The position numbers were made by a program, and so were the translations under genes. From Auriscalpium vulgare (taxonomy: Eukaryota; Basidiomycota; Agaricomycetes; Russulales; Auriscalpiaceae), in contig JAHBBC010000005.1 in NCBI GenBank assembly GCA_019915015.1, positions 1,054,001-1,118,000 of the forward strand: a DNA stretch of 64,000 bases, read 5' to 3'. This document shows positions 56,243 through 64,000 of this stretch, piece by piece (within the stretch, counting starts at the first letter, position 1; every line of letters starts with the position of its first letter). The notes below the pieces were generated by a model, which did no database searches, had not been told where the DNA came from, and saw nothing but the letters and a program-made list of their open reading frames with translations.

Positions 56243-58134
56243 CTACAAATCTCGGCGTTGACCGGCGGTGAGGACTTCCACGCCCGTCTCGGTAATTCTG
56301 GGACCCAGTGTCAGGCCGGGCGTCTCAGAACACGGAGGGAGGCTTGCGCTCACAATAGTGTGTCCTCGAACTGAGCGCTTCTCTTCCCGTCGACTGTCGT
56401 TGCGGTCCAGTTATCGGGCCAATGAACGTCGTCCCAGCTGCCTCCGAGGTTGATCATCTGTAGGCGAAGAACATCAGATAAAACAATCGGGCATGGAGGT
56501 GGTTGCTCGCGCACCGGCTCAATCGTAAAGCACTGTGCGGCAAGGTCAGTCCCCGACAGCGCGTACACACCTCGGATCACGCACCATGCCCGCCTTCATC
56601 GTTCCTATGGCTTTGTTTTTGGAGTAGTGTGGCACATTCGGCGCACAGTGGAAGAGGTCGTTGATGCCGTGACCGGTGTATGTTCGCACAACGGAGCATC
56701 CGTTTGCACGCGCGATAGGCTCGCTGGAGATAGCAGTCTATGAGCATGAGACCGCCGCGTGATGTGTGTGTCAGACTCACATAGCCTTGCCCAGGTCACG
56801 GACGAGCGCGCCGGGCTTGCATAGCTTGATAGCAGCATCTAAGCACTCCCGTGTCGTCCTGATCAGCTTCTTGGACTCTTCGTCTATCTGACCAACAGGA
56901 TATGTTTCGTTGAGGTCGCCATGGAAGCCTGCGGTTCCAGCACAAGTCAGTGCACAAAATTGGCGTGCTTGGGCGATGTAGTGGGAACCGACCGTCGTGA
57001 TACAGGGTCACATCTGCGTTGCCGCGTCAGCAGACACGAAACTCCAGGGGAGCTCGATTCGTACCAATATTGAGGATGTCCCCTTCCTGCAGCTTCCTTT
57101 GATCGGGTATCCCGTGGCAAATCACCTCATTGACCGACCTAAGAAGGTGAGAAGCAGGAAGGACGGCGCCACAACTCGTGACGTACGTGCATACAGACTT
57201 GGGAAAATGCCGGTAGTTCAACGGCGAAGGGTACGAGTTCCTTTCCACGCACGCTTGGTGCACGACGGCGTCGATTTCATCGGTGGTAATCCCAGGCTTG
57301 ATATGGGATGCTGCGATGTCAAGGACTTCTCTCGCGAGCTAAGCAAGCTTCGTCAGTACACGAGGGCAGCGCTCCAGCGCTGCGTGCGACCACTTCGGGC
57401 ACAGCAGCCGTTCGCCTCCATTGAAATAGCACGCACTCTGCACACGGTCCTCATTTTTTCTTGTTCTTCGGGGCTCAATATGCGAGGGGGCTGCCCCATT
57501 TGCCTGGTCTCAGACTTCGGAGATCCTGACGGAAACAGACATATGTCAACGCCGACTCACATCGTCCTGTCGATGCTGTGGAGAAAGCGTTTGATCCTAC
57601 CATCTTCGGCATAATCGGGTCGGGGTATGTGCTCGGGAACCTCGCGCTTGGCCGATAACGGATACACCGGACGCAGGTCTCCAGAGAACGTGTAGCTCGG
57701 GAATGGGTTGAAGGCGCCGGCTGAAAGCGCGGACCAATGTAAGTGTGCATGAATGCAGCGATGAATGACCAAAGCACACATTTGTTCGCGGCACCGTTGG
57801 AAGTGACGAGGGTATGGACGAGTTTGTGAGTTTTCTACAAACTTGTCGTTCGTTTACTGGTTGTCTTGTGTGGCGACGATGCTGCTTACCCCTTCCCAGC
57901 GGCGTCAGTGACTAGTGCACAAGGACACCCTCAGAAGACAGACGCACATCCGGCCTTGAAACACTCATTGCCACAGAAAAATGAGCCCTTGATCCCCAGC
58001 CTGGCCCACATGAGACGCAAACCATACGGGCAAGGTGTGTGTGCTCACTTGTGGCAGGTTGGGCACTCGAGCTTCGACGGAGGGTTGCCATTCAGACATT
58101 GCGCGCTCTGGCAGGGGATTTCGGACGCGCTCAT
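56243..58134 (-). CDS. MAP1: Methionine aminopeptidase 1, 371 aa
   Basis: Exons 58134-58049, 58000-57948, 57891-57890 (2 nt), 57834-57780, 57720-57601, 57525-57437, 57338-57187, 57138-57065, 57013-56993, 56928-56781, 56723-56585, 56532-56515, 56457-56354, 56297-56243. The N-terminal zinc fingers ([26 protein letters not shown]) link it to ribosomes. The pita-bread catalytic domain has metal ligands in [19 protein letters not shown] (two Asp), TYTGHGIN (His), CFTIEPM (Glu) and AQFEDTLL (Glu). By family, it removes the initiator methionine from nascent chains. The length is normal. The phase sum works only with the 2-nt exon, or with a 113-nt intron and an altered finger. Confidence 0.95.
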
Positions 58135-59016
58135 CAATGGCGAAGGGTGCAGATATTTACAAAAGAGAAGTTGCGATGATGGAGCGTTCCAGCCTGAGTC
58201 GGTCTCGCGCAGCCCGAGAGCGAGACCCCGGGCACCGCGGCGGGTTATTTACTCCGGCGCTGGACCGATAACGCCGTTGGGCGCGGACCAATTTCGATCT
58301 CTGCCTCGCCGGCGGCACGCGTCGGACAGCCGAGCAACTGCGATGCCGATGCGGTCGTCAGTGGCCTGACGTTGGGCGCCGTCGCTTGACTTAACAAAAT
58401 GTAAAAGTTTTAAAGGTTCGCATTGTATTGCGCAGCATAAGTAATGTGAACGAACAAAGCGTTAAGGTTAGACTTGGCAAGTTTGCTACATGAACTGAAG
58501 AGCGCAGTGGCGGGTACGTACGGTACTAATGGGGTGGAACCGGATGTAAGGTAGGTCGGCGGTGCTGAACAACAGCTGCGATACAAGGGCATGGAGGGAG
58601 GATCGTGGGGTGAATGTGGGGCAATAGATACATGAGAAGAAAAGTGGCAAGAATCGATGCAGACGGACGGACAGACGGACGATGCTAATAAAGTAAGTAC
58701 TGCAGGAAATATGGATAACAAACGGAATGGCAGAGCGGCATAGATAGACCAGTACGTGCGAACAGACTCTAGCAACGGATTATAATGATGATGGAGGGTA
58801 CGATGCGATATTAAAGGGATGCGCGGAACCATTAAAGAGGAGCAAGTCGAGCAAGGTCAAATAAACAGTTGGAAAATAGTCCGACGAACCACTCGATGCA
58901 CCGGGGACTAGGAAACGCGGACGCCTCGTGGAAAGGTCGCGTTCGCCCCGTTTTTGATGATGTTTTCCTCGTCACAGCCTCACGTCTAAGTTGACAAGGG
59001 CTCGGCTGCGCGTTGA
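58135..59016. other. Intergenic, no gene; short GGAC repeat
   Basis: 882 bases. Bases 58657-58683 contain CAGACGGACGGACAGACGGA, a short tandem repeat. The AT-rich stretch 58385-58480 looks like UTR. Confidence 0.5.
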
Positions 59017-59712
59017 TCATCGCGAATGCTCGAGCTTGAAGGCGATGCGCTTGTCGCTCGCAGCGCGGAAGAGCGTGCGGTAGTGGTGCTCACCGAAGAT
59101 CTCGGTGAGCTGCGGCATGTGAGCGCTGACCCATTCAATGGGTGGGAGTCCGCGGATGGTGCGGTAGAGCCCTTCGCCGGGAACGTTCTCTTCCTTGACT
59201 AGGACAAGAACGCCCGTGACTAGGCATTGGAGGAGATGGAGGAGGTCGGCGACGGGGGCGACGGTATGGCGGAAGCACGGGAAGACGGCGCTGTGGAAGA
59301 CCATTTCCCACTGGACGCGACGCTCCGGGTTGAAGAAGGACGAGGCGTGCAGGGGAACCTGGAGGCGCATGTTGGGGGAGCGCGGAAGGCCGCCAGAAGA
59401 GCGGAGCGGAGCTGGGCACTCTATGTGGAAGAGCAGGCGGGAGTCAAGAGGAACGACGTCGCGCCATCCATGCTCTTGGACAAGCTGCATCCTGATGGAG
59501 AGCAGCCAGCGGCGGGCACGCGCATAGTGGGCGCCGATGGTGTCTGCGCTTGTGATAGGAATGCCTGTGCGCTTTGCCCAGTCGTCCATGTTACGGACAT
59601 CGTTGGAGAAGACCAGCTCTGGGGGAGGTGTCGCCATGGGTGGTGGTGGGAAAAAATGGGGAATGCGTGGGCGGGGGTAAGGACGAGGTGCGGGGCGGCT
59701 GTAGGACTGCAT
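59017..59712 (-). CDS. Hypothetical basidiomycete protein, 231 aa, intronless
   Basis: A single open frame. The ATG at 59712 is chosen because the longer frame upstream is low-complexity. The first 28 residues are Pro/Arg/Tyr-rich (SYSRPAPRPYPRPRIPHFFPPPP). The rest is ordered: ELVFSNDVRNMDDWAKRTGIPIT, an ARRWLLSIRMQLVQEHGW helix, LLFHIECPAPL, a buried stretch PVADLLHLLQCLVTGVLVLV, and WVSAHMPQLTEIFGEHHYRTL near the end. No known domain. The codon pattern is strongly third-position G/C, supporting a real gene. Confidence 0.7.
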   Translation of the reverse strand: MQSYSRPAPRPYPRPRIPHFFPPPPMATPPPELVFSNDVRNMDDWAKRTGIPITSADTIGAHYARARRWLLSIRMQLVQEHGWRDVVPLDSRLLFHIECPAPLRSSGGLPRSPNMRLQVPLHASSFFNPERRVQWEMVFHSAVFPCFRHTVAPVADLLHLLQCLVTGVLVLVKEENVPGEGLYRTIRGLPPIEWVSAHMPQLTEIFGEHHYRTLFRAASDKRIAFKLEHSR

Positions 59713-60781
59713 GGCGAGGGAGGTGAGGACATGACGAAAATATATAGGCGAGGAAAACAATGCGCACGGGTCAAGCGAGGCCTCGCTGGCAAAGCGGTGA
59801 GGCGGAGCTGGGACAAGGGCAGCGGGCGCGGAGAGCAGACAGCCGGGCAGAGAGAAAAGGGCGGACGGGAGAGGAAGGCAGGGACGAGCTAGACGGGGGA
59901 TGGAGGAGGAGGAGGAGAGAGCATAATGCCGAGGATATTTAGGGCGGGCGGGGGTCGCTTGGAAAGGCCCGCGCGATAGCAACCGGGTGTGGCACTGGCA
60001 GCATCTGAGGCGTCTGGATGCGGCCGACGTGGAACGTGTTTCGACGACGGCGTTCTTTTCGCAGATTGGCCCTGAACGCGTGCCGGCACCCGGCCACACG
60101 CCCCGGCCGCCATTGGCCCTCCCACGCCGCCGCGCCCGCCCAGTGCCTCTTCCGGCGCCGACGCGCGCACCGTGCGGCCGGGGTCCCTGCCGATCCGGCC
60201 GACTCTATGCTCGATTCGGCCGCGCCGCCCGTCCCCATGGTTTCCGCTCCGCCTCTTTCACGACGTCACCCGCCCCGGCGCTGTTCGCCAAGGCCGAGCC
60301 CGCCGTCGTCCCCGCCCACGGCCACCTCGCCGCCATCGCCACGCGCTGCTCGTGGGATCCGTCAGCGTCCTTCAGGAAGCGCACGCTACCAACTAGGCAG
60401 ACCCGAGATTCGGGGCTCAGATCCCCGTGCCGCAGCGCCTCTTACTTCACAACCGTAGTATGGGAAAATAAGTTTTAAAAGTGCCAAAACTTGATGGCAC
60501 ATCGCAGCACGATCTGTGGCAAATACATACTCGCGCCCTAGCGCCCAGCGGCTCAATGGTGCATGCTTGGACTGGAAGCTGGGCGGAGGGCATCGACCGC
60601 GCTGTAGCCCCATGGTCCACCGCTTTGCCACACCCAGCAGCCGGCAAGGCCGGCCGGACTTCCACATATAGCGCCGCCTGCCGGCAAGTCGCCCGGATAG
60701 AGCCACGATTGCGGCCCTCGAGTCACTGGCAAGCCTGCGTTCCCCGTCACTGCGCTACTCGGTCGATCTGTTGGCATCGCC
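59713..60781. other. Divergent intergenic region, no gene
   Basis: 1,069 bases between the hypothetical gene and GCN3. Frames here are arginine/proline artefacts of GC-rich DNA. Confidence 0.5.
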
Positions 60782-62352
60782 ATGGCCGTGTCCACATCCG
60801 ACATCGCATCGCCTGCGCAGCCAGGTGCTTTCACCACGAGTTCGTCCTCCAGCCGATCAATCTTGACACACTCCATCCCGGAGGACGAGGAAGCATTCAG
60901 CGGTTTCGACATATATGACTCGTATCGTCGCATCCTGTGTGATCCTCAAGTATGTCACTGCGATTGTGCTTCGTCCAATATAGCCTAATGGCGAGCGGGC
61001 GTCCGTTTCCCAGATCTCAGCCCCGCTCGCAGCCATTCTCTCTTTGACGGAACTAGTCGAGCAGTCAGATGGTGAGGGCATGATACAATCGTCATCCATC
61101 GACCCCTATCTCACTATCCTGGTTAAGCGGGCACCATGTTCGAGCTCGTAAAAGCGCTCAACGACGGCGCAGAGGCCCTGAAGAAACGGGTCCACAATCC
61201 GATCGGCCTCAACGCTGGGTCTGAGCTGTTCATTGCTTTCGTTACGTTGTTCCCACACGAGTCTGCAGTAAGTTGATCCGTGCTGGAGCTCTCCTCCTCC
61301 TCGCACCCCTTAATACTTTTCTGGAGAGCTTCTCAGAACTCAGAACCGAGCTCGTGCGGCAAGGTCAGACTTATGCGACCGAAGCCTTGCAATTTCGTCC
61401 CAAAATTGCCGACCTCGCGCTCGATTTCATCAAGGATGATTCAGTCGTAGGTTTTTCATGTCCCGTTCGTGGCGATCAGCCCGAATTGAATAACGCCGTT
61501 TACCAGATACTCACCCATTCGTACTCACGGGTGGTCATGCAGGCTCTGTTACACGCTCACCAGCGCAAGCGGATATCTGTCTATGTAACAGAAGCGAGGC
61601 CGCGTGGCCTAGGGTAGGCAAAGCATGCTCCTTCCATTCTGGCAGTATGTGAAGCAATCTGCCTTTTCCCGGCAGGATCAAAACATACGAGTCCCTGACC
61701 GCCGCTGGCATCCCGTGTACGGTCGTGCTCGATTCGGCGGTCGCCTACGTTATGGATCAAGTCGATTTCGTCTTGGTCGGCTCGGAAGCAGTCGTCGAAA
61801 GCGGCGGCTTAATCAACGCCGTGGGCAGCAATCAGATGGCGATCATTGCAAAGGCAGAGAACAAGCCGTTCTATGCGCTGGCAGAGAGGTATGGGTCCAC
61901 AATGTCCATTTGTGTGAACCCAGCTCACGGCGTTTCAAGCTACAAGTTCCATCGGTTGTTCCCGCTATCGCAGTACGACCTCCCGACGCATACTCCTGGA
62001 ATATTGTCCTTCACACAGCCTCCTCTTCGTCCGGCGCCGGAGCTAGTTGCTCGCCCTTCCGTGTCGCCAGAGACCCAACCAGTTCTGAAGTCATCGATTA
62101 GCGCGTCCTCGGCAATGGCGGGCCTGCTTCCTCCAGCACCTGTTCAGAGAACGATGACCGCGGAACAGATCAGCAGAAACCCTGACGTGGACTACACAAG
62201 GTGAGCGCCGCGATTGTGCTCCTGATGATGTCGGCCGCCGAGAATTGATACACTGTGGAAGACCGGATTTGATTTCCCTCGTATTTTCAGACGTTGGGAT
62301 TCTTACGCCCGAGGGCGTGAGCCAGTATCTGGTGGGAATGTTTGCAGGGTAA
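60782..62352 (+). CDS. GCN3: Translation initiation factor eIF2B subunit alpha, 385 aa
   Basis: Exons 60782-60949, 61014-61071, 61128-61267, 61327-61446, 61507-61613, 61676-61888, 61940-62200, 62262-62352. A 37-residue Ser-rich leader precedes FDIYDSYRRIL, ISAPLAAILSLTELVEQS, GLNAGSELFIAFVTLFPHES, RQGQTYATEA, ILTHSYSRVVMQALLHAH and KRISVYVTEARPRGLG. AVAYVMDQVDFVLVGSEAVVESGGLIN and NKPFYALAESYKFHRLFPL follow. By family, it is the regulatory subunit that senses phosphorylated eIF2. A 60-residue Pro/Ser/Thr insertion sits before the final DYTRPDLISLVFSDVGILTPEGVSQYL block and is longer than in yeast. Confidence 0.95.
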
Positions 62353-63393
62353 CGCGGGACCCATGTCATGGCTGCGGTGTGCCTTGGCGTCACAGTGCAA
62401 TGTGTGAGTGCGCCTCGTCGATAAAGTTTGTGATAAGTTCAACTCAGACCATGTACTCCAGATACCATACCTGTCGTTATAATTCGCACAACTGTAGCAA
62501 TCAGTCAACACGCGGTGTATCATTAGGCTCGTCATGGGTCTACGCGCGCCCACAAATATCCTTCCCGTTTCTGCTCAGGTCTTAAATAACCCTCGCCAAG
62601 ATTCACTTATCTTTTCGCATCTTTTTCGCTAATGGAGTAGGTGTTGGCCCGGGTCTCGGCTCGCTGATATCGAGGAGGATCGCGTGCCGGAAAATTGCGG
62701 GCAGCATCATCAGGCATCATCAGACTCAGAGGCTCCTGTAAAAGCAGCGATATCGGCACACGTCACACGAGAAGAAGGGAAGCGTGCAAGGGCTATCCGT
62801 ACAGTCCGCTGCTACCTCTCAGTTGGTCACGCTGTGCCAGACAACTACCTCCCAATACACATCTTGGGAAGTATCAAATCAACATCTTGGGCTGGCGATG
62901 CCCGCCGGCGCACCGTCCCGGATGGCTCGATAGGCAAGGTAGGTAATTCAGTCTGCGCTGGCACCGGAAGCAAGCTGATGGACGATACTCTCCCCTCCCC
63001 CTACGCTCCGGTCCGAACGCTCGGCTCGAGCCCTGGGCGGATAAACATTGAACTTTAGCCTTTTGGCGATTTGCCATCGCAAGACCGGAGTGTGGACGGA
63101 TTCCACTTCGGTTACGCCGATTAGTCTGACCTGAGATCCCCGTCATGATTAGATTCGGAACTGCACACTGACCGCCTCGCGCCGGCCCCGTTACGACACG
63201 ATTGCGGCACCCGTCATCGACAATGGATGATCTCTCCCATCTGGTCCTCGACTCCGTAATGTTATCATCGCATCTCCCGCTCTCGTCGTTGTCCCTGCCG
63301 GGACTCCGGGTAGCCAGCGACCGTATATAAGGCCGACCCAACGATCGCACTTCACTCAGCACCCAGCTCTACCTACCCTCCAGCGTCTCCAAC
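62353..63393. other. Intergenic region; TATA box at its 3' end
   Basis: 1,041 bases with no convincing gene. The last 120 bases form the promoter of the small cysteine-rich gene. Confidence 0.5.
63324..63331 (+). promoter_or_regulatory. TATA box of the small cysteine-rich gene
   Basis: TATATAAG about 70 bases before the ATG at 63394, followed by a C/T-rich stretch that would hold the transcription start. Confidence 0.6.
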
Positions 63394-63883
63394 ATGTGCC
63401 ATTTCCGCAGGTCAGCAGCTCGCTTCCCTCATATCGTCAGACTGACTTCATCTCTATCCAGAGTCTTCTACTTTTATCCGCGCTGCAACCACGAGATCCA
63501 GCTCGTCAGTTTTTTTGCCTGCTACTGGCATGGACCTCACTGACCATGTCGCTTTCTAGGAGGACACCCCTGTTAGCTAGCGTCTCCTTCCAGTGTCTTC
63601 TTTGCGCTGACATGACGTAGGTTGCTTGTGGCAGTCGGTGGTGCAGAATCAGCGAGCTGCACCCGGCGGACTGTAGGCCGCCGTCTTGCTCGAAGACCTG
63701 CTTCCAAGTGTAAGCAGTGCCATACTTGCGCTTGGCACCGAGCTGACATCTTGCGTCCCTCGTGCAGCCGCACGCAGCCTCAGGACTACAGTGCGTATGT
63801 TTGCTCCTCGCCGAAGGGGCTTCCTAACTGGTCCGACAGAGCGTCAGTTCAATGCGAATGAGTGGTGCCCTGACTGCAGATGA
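63394..63883 (+). CDS. Small cysteine-rich protein, 77 aa
   Basis: Exons 63394-63410, 63462-63504, 63560-63571 (12 nt), 63621-63709, 63768-63798, 63842-63883; phases agree. It starts MCHFRRVFYFYPRCNH and continues VACGSRWCRISELHPADC, RPPSCSKTC, and ends ANEWCPDCR, giving about eight cysteines in paired CxxC/CxxxC spacing. This follows the layout of a small basidiomycete family whose proteins begin MC-x-x-RRV and end in CPxC. It lacks a signal peptide, so the cysteines more likely bind zinc than form disulphides. Function unknown. Confidence 0.65.
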
Positions 63884-64000
63884 GGGGGAGCCATCCCTAG
63901 CCGCCCCCAATGCGCGGCTTCGCGAAACGCCATAATGACGGGTATCCGTAATTGCCGAGCTATGTGTGACCCAGATGCTATAGTCTGATAACCCAAGTTG

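Noticed and set aside
58657..58683. Short GGAC tandem repeat considered as a satellite
   Set aside because: Only a few units; too short to be more than a simple repeat.
59713..60099. Upstream extension of the 231-aa hypothetical protein to 60099
   Set aside because: The extra 129 residues are low-complexity Pro/Ser/Arg/Cys and the ATG at 59712 has a better context.
60355..60450. tRNA-like D-loop (AGTTGGTAGC) on the minus strand
   Set aside because: No anticodon stem of five pairs and no T-arm (GTTCRA) at the right distance; the acceptor ends do not pair.

Overview
The window is nuclear DNA of a filamentous basidiomycete, probably an Agaricomycotina mushroom or polypore. It is GC-rich and gene-dense. 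Genes are split by many very short introns (mostly 45-70 nt), and several families are typical of basidiomycetes. I rebuilt 34 protein-coding loci plus two gene relics by joining open frames at splice signals and checking that intron phases agree. All coordinates are CDS spans, with exons listed in the evidence. UTRs cannot be seen. I recognised no rRNA, tRNA, CRISPR array or complete transposon.

Layout. 0-8.6 kb, all minus strand: the 5' part of a LIM-type protein, a Zn2Cys6 transcription factor and an ERF2-type DHHC palmitoyltransferase. 9.2-12.2 kb is an accessory, decaying stretch: an OTT_1508-like deaminase gene stopped by an in-frame TAA inside its catalytic domain, a 48-bp-arm inverted repeat, a second deaminase fragment, and the broken 5' end of an Hsp110/SSE1-like gene. 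12.2-18.1 kb, minus: phosphopantetheine adenylyltransferase, a four-helix membrane protein, SRP receptor beta and a secreted cysteine-containing protein. 19.3-29.3 kb: UTP21, a Tim17-family protein, a WDR53-like protein, the autophagic lipase ATG15 and guanine deaminase. 31-45 kb: a low-complexity protein, mRNA guanylyltransferase CEG1 (with an apparent 1-nt frameshift), SKP1, mitochondrial bL27, a START-like DUF3074 protein, a glutamine-synthetase-family enzyme, SAR1, the PIG-M/GPI14 mannosyltransferase and glia maturation factor. 45-54.9 kb: an MFS transporter, a tail-anchored inositol 5-phosphatase, a glycerol-3-phosphate acyltransferase and two uncharacterised proteins. 55-64 kb: a small orphan gene, methionine aminopeptidase 1, an orphan proline-rich protein, eIF2B-alpha (GCN3) and a small cysteine-rich protein.

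The genes do not form a pathway cluster. Most are housekeeping functions: ribosome biogenesis, translation initiation, mRNA capping, the secretory pathway, lipid and GPI synthesis, and autophagy. The strongest unusual signal is in splicing: a candidate 2-nt exon in MAP1, micro-exons of 9, 11, 16 and 17 nt in the glutamine-synthetase-family gene, a candidate AT-AC intron, and four GC-AG introns. The second is the relic-rich 9.2-12.2 kb stretch, where two copies of a deaminase family sit beside a long hairpin.
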